Below, piece after piece: positions 35,201 through 42,461 of a stretch of DNA of 64,000 nucleotides; the first letter of the stretch is position 1; each line of letters starts with the position of its first letter. Below the pieces are notes generated by a model. That model was not told the DNA's origin. It saw only the letters and a program-made list of their open reading frames with translations, and made no database searches. The position numbers and the translations under genes are program-made. Source of the stretch: Streptomyces cyanogenus (lineage in GTDB: Bacteria > Actinomycetota > Actinomycetes > Streptomycetales > Streptomycetaceae); assembly GCF_017526105.1 (NCBI RefSeq), contig NZ_CP071839.1, positions 6,982,001 through 7,046,000 of the forward strand. Direction: 5' to 3'.

Positions 35201-36237
35201 ACGCCGTACCCGACCCGGTGCGCCGCGCCCGGGCGCTGTGGCTCAACGCCTACGGCCGGTTCAGCGTCGGTGACCTGGACGGCAGCCGTGCCCTGAACAC
35301 CCGTGCGCTGATCCATTTCGAGGCCGCGGACGAGCAGTGGGGGATCGCCGCCGCCCTCGGCCTGCGGGCGGCGCTCGCCCTGGTCCGCGGCGACCTGGAC
35401 GGACTGGCCCGCGACGGCCAGCGCAGCCGTGCCCTCTTCCGCGGCCTGGGCGACCGGTGGGGCGAACTGCAGACCGTCTCACCGCTCGCGGCGCTCGCCG
35501 AGATCAAGGGCGAGTACGAGCAGGCGGCGCACCGGCAGCACGAAGGGCTCCAGATCGCCCGGGAGCTCAGCCTGGAGGCCGAGGTGTCGGCCCGGCTGTC
35601 CGGGCTCGGCCGTCTCGCGTTGCTCGCCCGCGACTTCGACCGCGCCCGCGAACTGCACGAGCAGGCCCGCCGTATCGCCGTCGACCAGGGATACAAGTAC
35701 GGCGAGATCCACGCCGACATGGGCCTGGCCCTGGGCGCGCGGCGCTCCGGCGACATCGACGCGGCCGAGGCGCACCTGCTGCGCATCCGCGAGGCCCACG
35801 CCGCCGTGTCCTCACCGGCCGGCGACCACCTGCTCCACGCCGAACTCGGTTTCATCGCCGAACTCCGCGGCGACGCCGCCCGGTCCGCCGCCCACCATCT
35901 GCGCAGCCTCGGGATCGCCCACTCCCTGGACGAGTCGCGCGCCCTCGCCCTGTCCCTGGAGGGGCTCGCCGGCACGGCCGCGCTGGGCGGCGACCGGCCC
36001 GGCGCCGCCTGTGCGGCCCTGCTCCTCGGCGCCGCCCACGCCGCGCGCCACAGAGTGGGCGCCCCCCTGCCGCCCGCCGAACGCGGCGACGTCGACCGTG
36101 TCACGGCGGCGGCCCGGGCCGTCCTGGGCCCGCGCGCCTTCACCGAGGCGTTCGAGCGCGGGACACGGCTGAGCCCCGCCGAGGCGGAACACCACGCCCG
36201 CACCACCCTCGCCGGGCTGGCGGACCAGGCCGCCTGA
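32224..36237 (+). CDS. AfsR-like SARP regulator with NB-ARC ATPase and TPR-like C-terminus
   Basis: 1337 residues. Residues 1-245 are a SARP unit: winged helix (MRLGVLGPLAVWDDEGEPV, then LAKVSQLRRVLG) and the BTAD helical domain. Residues about 260-515 are a low-complexity Ala/Gly/Pro/Ser linker with tandem repeats. The NB-ARC ATPase follows (LTGPGGVGKTRLAVAAA, Walker A near residue 550; LLVLDNCEHV as Walker B). The last 450 residues are TPR-like helices. SARPs activate clusters by binding direct repeats upstream of target -10 boxes. Tandem TGACA boxes precede both AmCP transcription units here. The start is ATG 32224; a GTG six bases earlier is possible. Confidence 0.9.
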   Translation: MRLGVLGPLAVWDDEGEPVRVAETKVRALLADLLAHEGGPVSADRLIHDLWGDHLPGNPAGALQAKVSQLRRVLGRERLVRQPPGYRLRLDPADDVDVGRFGRLVAQARSVTDPRARAALLTEALGLWRGPAYADFADEEFARAARECLAEQRLAVLEERAEARLAAGDHLLLAGELAALVAEHPLRERLRAVQMQALYRAGHQGEALASYEDLRTRLADELGACPGPAVSALHQAMLRQDPTLDPNAPIPPGPAAAPTGPVVAPAPTGRNVTSAAADRADAPASAGRAEPPPGAASHPGPSHAGAPCSASAQAGAQSAELPHAGLPSAGRPEAGAPYAVSPQAGSQPGELPDAGPSPAGSPCPASPQAGLPSAGPSPAGRPEAGLSHAGAPYPASSQAGSQPGELSDAGPSPAGSPCPASPQAGLPSAGSPHAGPSPAGSLEAGSQPAVSAYAGPSSGGPPHAGPTSGSPYSEPLGAGSPYPASPQAQAASPYPASAPAPPVLAASAPPASTPAPTNLPVPLTALIGREESLAHLSRLLGRQRLVTLTGPGGVGKTRLAVAAAQEVAGGDALLPDGAWFVEFAGVRSATPDDLADLVAATLGIRDDAPCTPPATGTCATSPVHRLTAALRDRRTLLVLDNCEHVVAAAAELVALLLRSAPQLRILTTSQEPLALAGEAVFLVEPLPTPDAVRLFTERAAACAPGFRLGSGEPDGSGEGAAADHTAVAGICRRLDGIPLALELAATKVRALGVRELAARLGDRFRVLTSGQRGAPARQQTLRAMIDWSWELLSPPERLVLSRLAVHRDGCGLDAAEAVCAGEGVARGAVLDLVTRLVEKSLVVVTDGPAGPRYRLLESVAAYATERLRETADEAAARERHLRHYLALAEHAEPRLRGPRQRDWLTRLDTEACNLRAALDEAVRRAAAGHSEEAVRLATALSWWWLLRGRLTEARRSLAAVLTATAGRCDPELALLHCAFGLLTGERTVTCHADAVPDPVRRARALWLNAYGRFSVGDLDGSRALNTRALIHFEAADEQWGIAAALGLRAALALVRGDLDGLARDGQRSRALFRGLGDRWGELQTVSPLAALAEIKGEYEQAAHRQHEGLQIARELSLEAEVSARLSGLGRLALLARDFDRARELHEQARRIAVDQGYKYGEIHADMGLALGARRSGDIDAAEAHLLRIREAHAAVSSPAGDHLLHAELGFIAELRGDAARSAAHHLRSLGIAHSLDESRALALSLEGLAGTAALGGDRPGAACAALLLGAAHAARHRVGAPLPPAERGDVDRVTAAARAVLGPRAFTEAFERGTRLSPAEAEHHARTTLAGLADQAA
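33256..33513 (+). repeat. In-frame duplicated segment in the SARP linker
   Basis: A 93-bp block at 33256-33348 recurs at 33421-33513 with one mismatch, an offset of 165 bp (55 codons). The whole stretch 33080-33720 consists of degenerate repeats of codons for Ala-Gly-x-Pro-Ser. The size suggests recent slippage or unequal crossover in a disordered linker. Confidence 0.85.
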
Positions 36238-36254
36238 ACCGCGCCCGGGAAGAC

Positions 36255-36641
36255 TCAGGTGCCGGAGAGGGTGGCCGCGCCCAGACCGGTCGACGCGGTG
36301 CTGATGATGCCGTCCAGGACATCCCGGGAGCGCACCAGGTCGGCGATCATCCGGTCGAGCCGGTCGCGCTCCGCCGTGAGTTCGTCGACGAGCCGGGGTG
36401 TCGCGCTCGCGCTCGGCGTGCCGTCGCCGTCGCGCATGCACGGCAGCAACTGGGCGATCTTCTTGCTGTTCAGGCCCGCGGCGTACAGCGCCTGGATGCG
36501 GATGACCCGGTCGACGGCCCATTCGCCGTAGTCCCGGTGGCCGCCGGGGGTCCGCTCCGCCTGGAGCAGACCCTGCGCCTCGTAGTAGCGCAGCGACCGC
36601 TCGCTCACCCCGCTGCGCCTGGCCAGTTCACCGATCCGCAT
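36255..36641 (-). CDS. MerR-family regulator
   Basis: A 128-residue MerR protein: the helix-turn-helix MRIGELARRSGVSERSLRYYEAQGLL, wing RTPGGHRDY, and a coiled-coil dimer helix (LVDELTAERDRLDRMIADLV). There is a single Cys (LLPCMRDGDG), so it is not an obvious metal sensor. The start is ATG 36641 with AGGGGG upstream. It is divergent from the SDR gene at 36744, whose promoter has the MerR-type long spacer, so the SDR is its likely target. Confidence 0.88.
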   Translation of the reverse strand: MRIGELARRSGVSERSLRYYEAQGLLQAERTPGGHRDYGEWAVDRVIRIQALYAAGLNSKKIAQLLPCMRDGDGTPSASATPRLVDELTAERDRLDRMIADLVRSRDVLDGIISTASTGLGAATLSGT

Positions 36642-36669
36642 GGTCCGACCCCCTGTGTCCGTGAAGGAC

Positions 36670-36701
36670 TTGAATCTCACACCGGTGTCAACTTTTAGCG
36701 T
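36670..36701 (+). promoter_or_regulatory. MerR-type promoter with long spacer and central palindrome
   Basis: A -35-like TTGAAT (36670-36675) is separated by 18-20 bp from a -10-like TTTAGC/TAGCGT. The perfect palindrome ACACCGGTGT (36679-36688) lies in the spacer. MerR regulators bind such spacers and untwist them, so this should drive the SDR gene. Confidence 0.65.
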
Positions 36702-36743
36702 AGCGGTACGACGTACATCGAACCGTCCACGGAGGAATCATCG

Positions 36744-37484
36744 ATGAGTGACCTGACCGGCAAAGTGGCGTTGGTGACCGGCGGCAGCCGCGGTATCGGC
36801 GCGGCGGTGGCGAAGCGGCTGGCCGACGCGGGAGCGGCGGTCGCGGTGACCTACGTCCAGGCGGAGGACCAGGCCCGCGAGGTCGCCAAGGCGATCGAGG
36901 CGGACGGCGGCCGGGCCACGGTCGTCCGGGCCGACCTGACCCGGCCGAACGACGCCGCAGAGGCCGTGGAGCAGACCGTCCGCGAACTGGGCGGCATCGA
37001 CATCCTGGTGAACAACGCGGGCTTCCTCGCCTACGGCCCGCTGGACGAGGTGACGCCCGAATACCTGGACAAGGTGCTCGCCGCCGACGTCCGGTCGGTG
37101 TTCCTGGCCGCGCAGGCCGCCGCCCGCCACATGGGCGACGGCGGACGGATCATCAGCATCGGCTCCTGCTTCAACGGCCGTGTCCCCGCCGGCAACTTCG
37201 TTCTCCAGGCGATGGCCAAGACCGCGCTCGTCGGTCTGACCAAGGGCCTCGCCCGGGAACTGGGGCCGCGCGGGATCACCGCCACCCTCGTGGACCCGGG
37301 CCCCATCGACACCGACATGAACCCGGCCGACGGCGACTCCGCCGAGTGGCAGGCCTCCCTCACCGCCCTCGGCCGGTACGGAGAGGCGGAGGACATCGCC
37401 GCCGCGGTGGCCTATCTGGCAGGACCGGCCGGCCGCTACATCACCGGTACCTCCATCGCCGTGGACGGCGGTTACACCGCCTGA
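36744..37484 (+). CDS. SDR-family oxidoreductase (FabG-like)
   Basis: A 246-residue classical short-chain dehydrogenase. The coenzyme motif is VTGGSRGIGAAVAK (TGxxxGxG), then VNNAGFLAYG. The catalytic region has Ser in IISIGSCFNGR and Lys in QAMAKTALVGLTKGLARELG, but the usual Tyr of YxxxK is replaced: the motif reads LQAMAKT, so Tyr is Gln. That would impair normal proton relay. The C-terminus (AVAYLAGPAGRYITGTSIAVDGGYTA) is standard. RBS GGAGGA precedes ATG 36744. It is controlled by the divergent MerR protein. The substrate is unknown. Confidence 0.88.
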   Translation: MSDLTGKVALVTGGSRGIGAAVAKRLADAGAAVAVTYVQAEDQAREVAKAIEADGGRATVVRADLTRPNDAAEAVEQTVRELGGIDILVNNAGFLAYGPLDEVTPEYLDKVLAADVRSVFLAAQAAARHMGDGGRIISIGSCFNGRVPAGNFVLQAMAKTALVGLTKGLARELGPRGITATLVDPGPIDTDMNPADGDSAEWQASLTALGRYGEAEDIAAAVAYLAGPAGRYITGTSIAVDGGYTA

Positions 37485-37514
37485 CCCGAGGCCGTCCGCC
37501 ACGACGGCCCGGAC

Positions 37515-37547
37515 AAAGCCCCCGCCGGCCCAGCCGGCGGGGGCTTT
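37515..37547 (+). terminator. Strong terminator after the SDR gene
   Basis: Perfect 15-bp arms (37515-37529 and 37533-37547, arm AAAGCCCCCGCCGGC) with a three-base loop, ending in TTT. It separates the SDR unit from the AmCP operon. Confidence 0.85.
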
Positions 37548-37622
37548 CCTGCTTTCCGGCGCACGACAAACGGTTCCCGGAATTGTCCGAGCCGAGAAAT
37601 CATTCGCACTTCTTGCCCCGCG

Positions 37623-37658
37623 TGACATTCCCTGACAGCCCTTGACAGAGCTCTGACA
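37623..37658 (+). promoter_or_regulatory. Tandem TGACA boxes (putative SARP site) before the AmCP operon
   Basis: TGACA occurs at 37623, 37633, 37643 and 37654, a periodicity of 10, 10 and 11 bp, so the boxes lie on one face of the helix. SARP activators bind short direct repeats with about 11-bp spacing just upstream of -10. The operon start codon is 85 bp downstream. The same pentamer with 10-bp phase precedes AmCP-2. Confidence 0.65.
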
Positions 37659-37742
37659 GAGCGCGCATCGCTTCTTTGCACGGGGTCGCGCAGCATGTTC
37701 GGTGTCGAAAAGGAAGCAGGCTCTGGAAAAGGAGGGAACGCA

Positions 37743-38894
37743 ATGGCTGAATCAGCGAACGAGGGAAGCCTTCCGCGGCTGCCCCATCTGTCCGACGCGA
37801 CCCTGCGCGACTCCGCCCACATGGGAGGTGTCGAATTCGGGCCCAAGGACGCCACCGTCATCGCCGAACTGCTGGTGAAGACCGGTATCGACCTGGTCGA
37901 GGTCGGCATGGTCTCCGGCCCCGGCTCCAAGGACGCCGACCTGGTCCTCGCCACGCACGAGGCGATCGGCCCGGAGCGCAGCATGACGCTCGTGGTGGTG
38001 CGCGACCGCGAGCAGGTCAAGAAGGCCCTGGACGAGGCCGAACGCCTGGGCGTGCGGCACATCATGTACTCCATTCCCACCTCCGAGCAGCACGCCAAGC
38101 TGAAGCTCGGCTCGCCCAGCGCCAAGTTCCTCAACGTGCTGGCGCGTTCGGCGATCTCGCAGGCCAAGGAGCGTGGCTTCCACGTCACGTTCAGCGGCGA
38201 GGACGGCGCCCGCACCCCCAAGGAGCGGCTCGTCCCCTACGTCACCGCCGGCTTCGAGGCCGGGGCCGACCGGTTCCGGCTCGCGGAGACCGTCGCCTAC
38301 CTGTCGCCCTGGCAGATGGAGGAGGTCATCTCCGACCTCACCGCCATCGACGGCTCCGAGATCGAGATCCACTCCCACAACATGCTCGGCATGGCCGTCG
38401 CCAACTCCCTGGCCGCCGTCCGCGCGGGCGCGCAGTGGATCTCGGCGACCGTCGGCGGCATCGGCGAGCGCGGCGGCAACGCCCCGCTGGCCGAGCTGCT
38501 CACCTCGCTGCGCGTCATCCACGGCGACACCCGGTTCGACCTGACCCATCTCACGGAGCTGTCCCGGGTGGCCCTCAGGGGCGCCGGTCTGGGCAGCGCC
38601 TTCCAGTCCGGTCCGACGACACCGCACGCCTTCGCCTACGAACTGCCGGGCCAGCTCAGCAACCCCGAGGCGTACGAGACCCTGCCGGCCGAACTCGTCG
38701 GCAACACCCGTGAGTTGCGCGTGCGCACCCGGCTCACGCCCGCCCTCGTCAAGTGGGCGCTCGCCGGCTCGGGCATCGACGTCGACGTCGAGGCCTTCAC
38801 CGCCTGGCTCATCGAGCGGCAGGAGCGCAACGGCGCCCCCGTCCTGGACCAGGAGGCGGTCCGCAAGGCCGCCATCGACTTCCAGGCCGCCTGA
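37743..38894 (+). CDS. Homocitrate-synthase/isopropylmalate-synthase-like (DRE-TIM) enzyme
   Basis: A 383-residue DRE-TIM metallolyase. Motifs are LSDATLRDSAH (metal and catalytic Arg; the usual Gly after RD is Ser), HSHNMLGMAVANSLAAV for metal binding and VGGIGERGGNAPL (GERxGN). Such enzymes condense acetyl-CoA with a 2-oxo acid. In the lysine AmCP pathway the homologue makes homocitrate, but homoaconitase and homoisocitrate dehydrogenase are absent here, so another chain extension is likely. ATG 37743 has GGAGGGA upstream. It is first in the operon of the carrier protein and LysXYZ-like genes, so it probably makes the precursor skeleton. Confidence 0.8.
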   Translation: MAESANEGSLPRLPHLSDATLRDSAHMGGVEFGPKDATVIAELLVKTGIDLVEVGMVSGPGSKDADLVLATHEAIGPERSMTLVVVRDREQVKKALDEAERLGVRHIMYSIPTSEQHAKLKLGSPSAKFLNVLARSAISQAKERGFHVTFSGEDGARTPKERLVPYVTAGFEAGADRFRLAETVAYLSPWQMEEVISDLTAIDGSEIEIHSHNMLGMAVANSLAAVRAGAQWISATVGGIGERGGNAPLAELLTSLRVIHGDTRFDLTHLTELSRVALRGAGLGSAFQSGPTTPHAFAYELPGQLSNPEAYETLPAELVGNTRELRVRTRLTPALVKWALAGSGIDVDVEAFTAWLIERQERNGAPVLDQEAVRKAAIDFQAA

Positions 38895-38962
38895 GCGCCG
38901 TACACGCCCGCGCTCTTCACACCTCTCTTCGTCCCACCCGTCACCATGATCGGAGTTCTGCC

Positions 38963-39148
38963 ATGAGCACCGCTGTTCTGACCGGTTCGTGCCCGGAGTG
39001 CGAGACCGACCTGACCGTGCCCGAGATGGTCGAGGGCGAGACCCTCTCCTGCCCCGAGTGCATGCTGACGCTGCGCATCGAGGGCATCGCCGACGGCCGG
39101 CTGACCCTGGAGATGGTCGAGGTCCAGCTCCGCGACTGGGGCCAGTGA
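38963..39148 (+). CDS. lysW: Amino-group carrier protein AmCP-1 (LysW-type)
   Basis: A 61-residue acidic protein of the LysW/ArgW family: zinc ribbon CPEC...CPEC (TGSCPECETDLTVPE, then LSCPECMLTLRI) and a flexible tail. In LysW the C-terminal Glu of EDWGE forms an isopeptide bond through its gamma-carboxylate with the alpha-amino group of the substrate. Here the tail ends RDWGQ and the last codon is CAG. If the polypeptide is not shortened or edited, it needs deamidation before loading. It lies 1 bp before the LysX-like ligase gene. It is nearly identical in plan to AmCP-2 at 50001. Confidence 0.88.
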   Translation: MSTAVLTGSCPECETDLTVPEMVEGETLSCPECMLTLRIEGIADGRLTLEMVEVQLRDWGQ

Positions 39149-39149
39149 C

Positions 39150-39998
39150 ATGACCAACCGAGTCGCCATCGTCGCGGACCGGGTCGGCTGGGAGGAACGC
39201 CGGCTGATCGAGACCGCCCAGGACTTCGGCCTGAGCATCGACTGGGTCAACGACGAGTCCCTGTGCGCCGGTCACCGCGACGCCCTGTCCGTCAAGGACT
39301 ACGACGCGCTGATGGTGCGCAGCCGCAGCTACACCCGTGGCGGCCTGATCGCCACCCTCGCCGAGGCCGACGGCTTCCGCGTCCTCAACACCGCCGCCGC
39401 GATCCACTCCTGCGAGAACAAGCTGGTCCTGCGGGCCGTCCTGCGCGAAGCGGGCGTCCCGGTGCCGGACTTCCGGCTCGTGCTGTCCCGCAAGGACTTC
39501 GAGAAGGCGGTCGACGACCTGGGCGTGCCGGTGGTGCTCAAGCCGGTCTACGGCGGCATGGGCAAGCGCGTCACGCTGGTCCGCGACGCCGACCTCGCGC
39601 AGTCCGTCTACGACTACGTCGAGGACCTGGGCCACGCCTTCGAGCAGGCCTGCCTGGTGGAGCCGTACCTCGGCGGCGGGTCGATCCGCTGCCTGGTCGT
39701 CGGCCGGGAGATCGTCGCCGCCGCCGAGTTCGAGAGCGCGGGCGCCGACTGGCGCAGCAACGCGGCCCTCGGCAACCAGAGCCGGGCGCTCGCCCACGAC
39801 CCCGACGTGCAGAAGATCGTGGACGGCGTCGTGGACCGGCTCGGCGCCGGCATCTACGGCGTCGACCTGTTCAAGACCCCGTCCGGCTATCTCGTCAACG
39901 AGGTCAACCACGCCCCCGCCTGGCGGGGAGTGGCATCGACGACCGGGGTCGACATCGCGTCGGTCGTCGTCCGTTACGTCCAGGAGACACTCGAATGA
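39150..39998 (+). CDS. lysX: LysX-like ATP-grasp ligase (AmCP amino-acid ligase)
   Basis: A 282-residue RimK/LysX-type ATP-grasp protein: VVLKPVYGGMGKRVTLV (glycine-rich loop), CLVEPYLGGGSIRCLVVG, and metal-binding GVDLFKTPSGYLVNEVNHAP. In LysX the family uses ATP to join the carrier's C-terminal carboxylate to the substrate's amino group. The substrate-recognition block WITNTARGGQ of LysX reads WRSNAALGNQ here, so the substrate has probably changed from alpha-aminoadipate. ATG 39150 follows the carrier gene by 1 bp, and the stop overlaps lysY (ATGA). Confidence 0.85.
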   Translation: MTNRVAIVADRVGWEERRLIETAQDFGLSIDWVNDESLCAGHRDALSVKDYDALMVRSRSYTRGGLIATLAEADGFRVLNTAAAIHSCENKLVLRAVLREAGVPVPDFRLVLSRKDFEKAVDDLGVPVVLKPVYGGMGKRVTLVRDADLAQSVYDYVEDLGHAFEQACLVEPYLGGGSIRCLVVGREIVAAAEFESAGADWRSNAALGNQSRALAHDPDVQKIVDGVVDRLGAGIYGVDLFKTPSGYLVNEVNHAPAWRGVASTTGVDIASVVVRYVQETLE

Positions 39999-41053
39999 TC
40001 CGTGTGGGAATCGTCGGCGCGTCCGGGCTCGCCGGCGGAGAACTCATCAGGCTGGTCACCCAGCACCCCGAGATGGAACTGACCTACCTGGGCGGCAACT
40101 CCAGCGCCGGCCGGCGGCCGGCCGAGCTGCACCCCGGGCTCCGTCTCGACCTGGGCCTGACCGTCGAGCCGGTCACGGCCGACCGCGTGGCCGAGCGGTG
40201 CGACGTGGTGTTCCTCGCCACGCCCGCCCCGGTCTCCGCCCGGATCGCCGCGGAACTCGCCGACCGCGTCCCCTGCGTCACCGACCTGAGCGGCGCCTTC
40301 CGCATCCGCACCCCGGAGCTGCACGACCGCTGGTACCCGAAGGCCGAGCGGACCACCGAGCTGGCCGACCGCTTCGTCTACGGCGTGCCGGAGCTGGTCG
40401 GCGACGCCCTGGTGGACGCCCCGCTGATCTCGGTGCCCGGCTGCTACGCCACCGCCATCACCCTCGGGCTCGCGCCGCTGACCCTCGGCCTCGGCCTGCA
40501 CCTCAACACGGTCGTCGTGGACGGCAAGAGCGGCTCCAGCGGCGGCGGTCTGCAACTGCGCGTGCCGGACCTGCACCCGCTGCGCAACGGCGCCATCGCG
40601 CCGTACGCCCCCACCGGCCACCGGCACGCCGCCGAGGTCAGCGACTTCCTGCTGCGCAGCAAGCCCGGCAGCGTCGGCTCCCTCGCCATGTCGGCGTACG
40701 GGGTGTCGCACGTGCGCGGCCTGCTCGCCAGCGTCTACGTGTACACCGACGAGCAGGTGGACCAGCGGGAACTGCAGCGCGCGTACCTGCGGTTCTACAA
40801 GGGGCACACCTTCGTACGGGTGCGGCGGCACAACGAGACGCTGATCCCGGTGCCCGACCCGCAGGCCGTGCTCGGCTCCAACTACTGCGACGTCACCGCC
40901 CTGCACGACCCGGACGCCGGACGCATCGTCGTCCTCGCCGCCCTGGACAACCTCGTCAAGGGCGCCGCCGGACAGGCCGTACAGGCCGTGAACAAGCGCT
41001 TCCGCCTGCCCGAGGACACGGGCCTGACCATGCAGCCGGTGATGCCCGCATGA
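39995..41053 (+). CDS. lysY: LysY/ArgC-like semialdehyde dehydrogenase (acyl-phosphate reductase)
   Basis: A 352-residue N-acetyl-gamma-glutamyl-phosphate reductase homologue. NADP motif GASGLAGGELIRL, active-site Cys in SVPGCYATAITLG, the KSGSSGGG loop, APTGHRHAAE (His of the active site), and the C-terminal NLVKGAAGQAVQ. In AmCP pathways the enzyme reduces the side-chain acyl phosphate made by LysZ to an aldehyde while the substrate is held on LysW. Coupled by ATGA overlaps at both ends with lysX and lysZ. Confidence 0.9.
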   Translation: MIRVGIVGASGLAGGELIRLVTQHPEMELTYLGGNSSAGRRPAELHPGLRLDLGLTVEPVTADRVAERCDVVFLATPAPVSARIAAELADRVPCVTDLSGAFRIRTPELHDRWYPKAERTTELADRFVYGVPELVGDALVDAPLISVPGCYATAITLGLAPLTLGLGLHLNTVVVDGKSGSSGGGLQLRVPDLHPLRNGAIAPYAPTGHRHAAEVSDFLLRSKPGSVGSLAMSAYGVSHVRGLLASVYVYTDEQVDQRELQRAYLRFYKGHTFVRVRRHNETLIPVPDPQAVLGSNYCDVTALHDPDAGRIVVLAALDNLVKGAAGQAVQAVNKRFRLPEDTGLTMQPVMPA

Positions 41054-41853
41054 CCGAGACCCCGACACCGCTGCCGCCGACCGTGGTGAAGCTCGGCGGC
41101 AGCTGCCTCGCCGACCTCGCCGGCGGCTGGTGGGACGACCTGGCCGAGCACGGCCGGGAGCGGCCGCTGGTCCTCGTCCACGGCTGGTCCAAGCCGCTGA
41201 AGCAGCTCAGCCCCCGCTACAGCGAGCCGTCGGCGATCCTGCGCGACCGCTACGGCAACCAGAGCCGCTGGACCACGCCCGAGGTCATCGAGGACATCAA
41301 GACCGTCAGCGCCGAGCTGGGCCGGGAGGTGCTGGGGCGCCTCGAACAGCGCGGCATCGCCGCCGAGCGGCTGCTCGGCAGCGACGGCCTGGTCAGCGCC
41401 GGCGAGGGCGAGCGCTGGTGGTGGAAGGACAAGCAGCTGGTCGAACTGGAGAACCTGGTCGGCCCCATCACCGGGGTGGACCCGGCGCCGCTGACCAAGC
41501 TGGAACCGGGACGCGCCTACCTCGTCACCCCGCTGGCCCGGAACGCCGCGGGCCAGGAGGTCAACACCGACGCCGACCGGGCCGCCGCCGCCATCGCCGG
41601 GGCCACCGGCGCGACCGACCTGATCCTCGTCACCGACGTCGCCCACCTGCTCATCGACGGCGAACCGGTGCGCGAGATCACCGCCGAGGCGGCGGCCGAG
41701 TTCCGCGACAAGGGCGCCACCGGCGGCATGCGCAAGAAGCTCCGGGCCGCGGGCGAGGCCCTGGACCGGGGGGTGGAGCGCGTCGTCATCGGCAGCGCAC
41801 CCGTCACGGACCTGCTCGCCGCCCGCACCGGCACCGTCATCACGCGAACCTGA
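41050..41853 (+). CDS. lysZ: LysZ-like amino-acid kinase ([AmCP]-substrate carboxyl kinase)
   Basis: A 267-residue amino-acid-kinase-family protein: VVKLGGSCLADLAG (nucleotide loop), LVLVHGWSKPL (the usual HGGG is altered to HGWS), NTDADRAAAAIAGATGATDLILVTDV and TGGMRKKLRAAGEAL. It phosphorylates the distal carboxylate of the carrier-bound substrate, feeding LysY. The altered HGGG loop contacts substrate in ArgB and may reflect a new substrate. It overlaps lysY by ATGA. Confidence 0.88.
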   Translation: MTETPTPLPPTVVKLGGSCLADLAGGWWDDLAEHGRERPLVLVHGWSKPLKQLSPRYSEPSAILRDRYGNQSRWTTPEVIEDIKTVSAELGREVLGRLEQRGIAAERLLGSDGLVSAGEGERWWWKDKQLVELENLVGPITGVDPAPLTKLEPGRAYLVTPLARNAAGQEVNTDADRAAAAIAGATGATDLILVTDVAHLLIDGEPVREITAEAAAEFRDKGATGGMRKKLRAAGEALDRGVERVVIGSAPVTDLLAARTGTVITRT

Positions 41854-41864
41854 GGAGCACCCAC

Positions 41865-42428
41865 GTGGCGAAATCCCGTGTGCTGGTCGTCAACAACCGC
41901 ACACTCTCCCTGAAGCAGCTCCGCGGGCGCTTCGAAGCGCTCGGCTCGGACACCGACACGGTCGAACCGGCCGCCGTGCCCGCCCGGCTCGACGGCCGCT
42001 ACCAGGCCGTCGTCCTGAGCGGCACCAAGGTACGGGCCTTCGACCAGGAGTACTACAAGCCGCTCGTCGACCTCGTCATGAACGCCGACGTCCCGGTCTT
42101 CGGGATCTGCGGCGGCATGCAGATCCTCGCGGTCGCCGCCGGCGGCCGGCTGGCCGAGGGCCCGCAGCGGGTCGGCGGCTACGAGGTCCAGGTCGACAAG
42201 GAGGAGCCGCTCTTCACCCATGTGAAGCCGACCGTGACGGTCTTCCACCGGCACACCCTCTACCTCCAGGAGGCCCCCGAGGGCTTCCGCTCCATCGGCC
42301 GCTCCGAGCACGCGCCCGTGGAGTTCCTGCGCTCCGACGACGGCCGCATCTACGGATCGCAGGCCCACCTGGAGTTCCGCAGCGACGGCCTGGAGATCCT
42401 GCGCGGCTTCGCACAGCTCTACCAGTGA
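41865..42428 (+). CDS. Stand-alone class I glutamine amidotransferase domain
   Basis: A 187-residue GATase with the full catalytic triad: nucleophile Cys in VFGICGGMQIL, His and Glu in GSQAHLEF. There is no synthase domain. It starts at GTG 41865, two bases into the spacer after lysZ's coupled region, with GAGGAG upstream. Possible jobs are making ammonia for an amidation or acting as a glutaminase. Because both carrier proteins end in Gln, a deamidase for their C-terminus is an attractive guess, analogous to Dop acting on Pup; this is inference only. It may also hydrolyse gamma-glutamyl bonds and release product. Confidence 0.85.
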   Translation: MAKSRVLVVNNRTLSLKQLRGRFEALGSDTDTVEPAAVPARLDGRYQAVVLSGTKVRAFDQEYYKPLVDLVMNADVPVFGICGGMQILAVAAGGRLAEGPQRVGGYEVQVDKEEPLFTHVKPTVTVFHRHTLYLQEAPEGFRSIGRSEHAPVEFLRSDDGRIYGSQAHLEFRSDGLEILRGFAQLYQ

Positions 42429-42461
42429 ACGCACCCATGAACGAACAGGAGTACTCGGCAC

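Noticed and set aside
31776..35273. An 1165-codon plus-strand frame overlapping the exporter and SARP genes
   Set aside because: It is out of frame with the SARP gene and consists of Arg/Pro/Gly-rich sequence without motifs, while the SARP frame shows complete domains.
37743..41853. The LysWXYZ-like genes as the primary lysine or arginine biosynthesis pathway
   Set aside because: Streptomyces makes lysine by the diaminopimelate route and arginine by N-acetyl intermediates (established knowledge), and the locus has regulators, exporters and tailoring enzymes typical of secondary metabolism.
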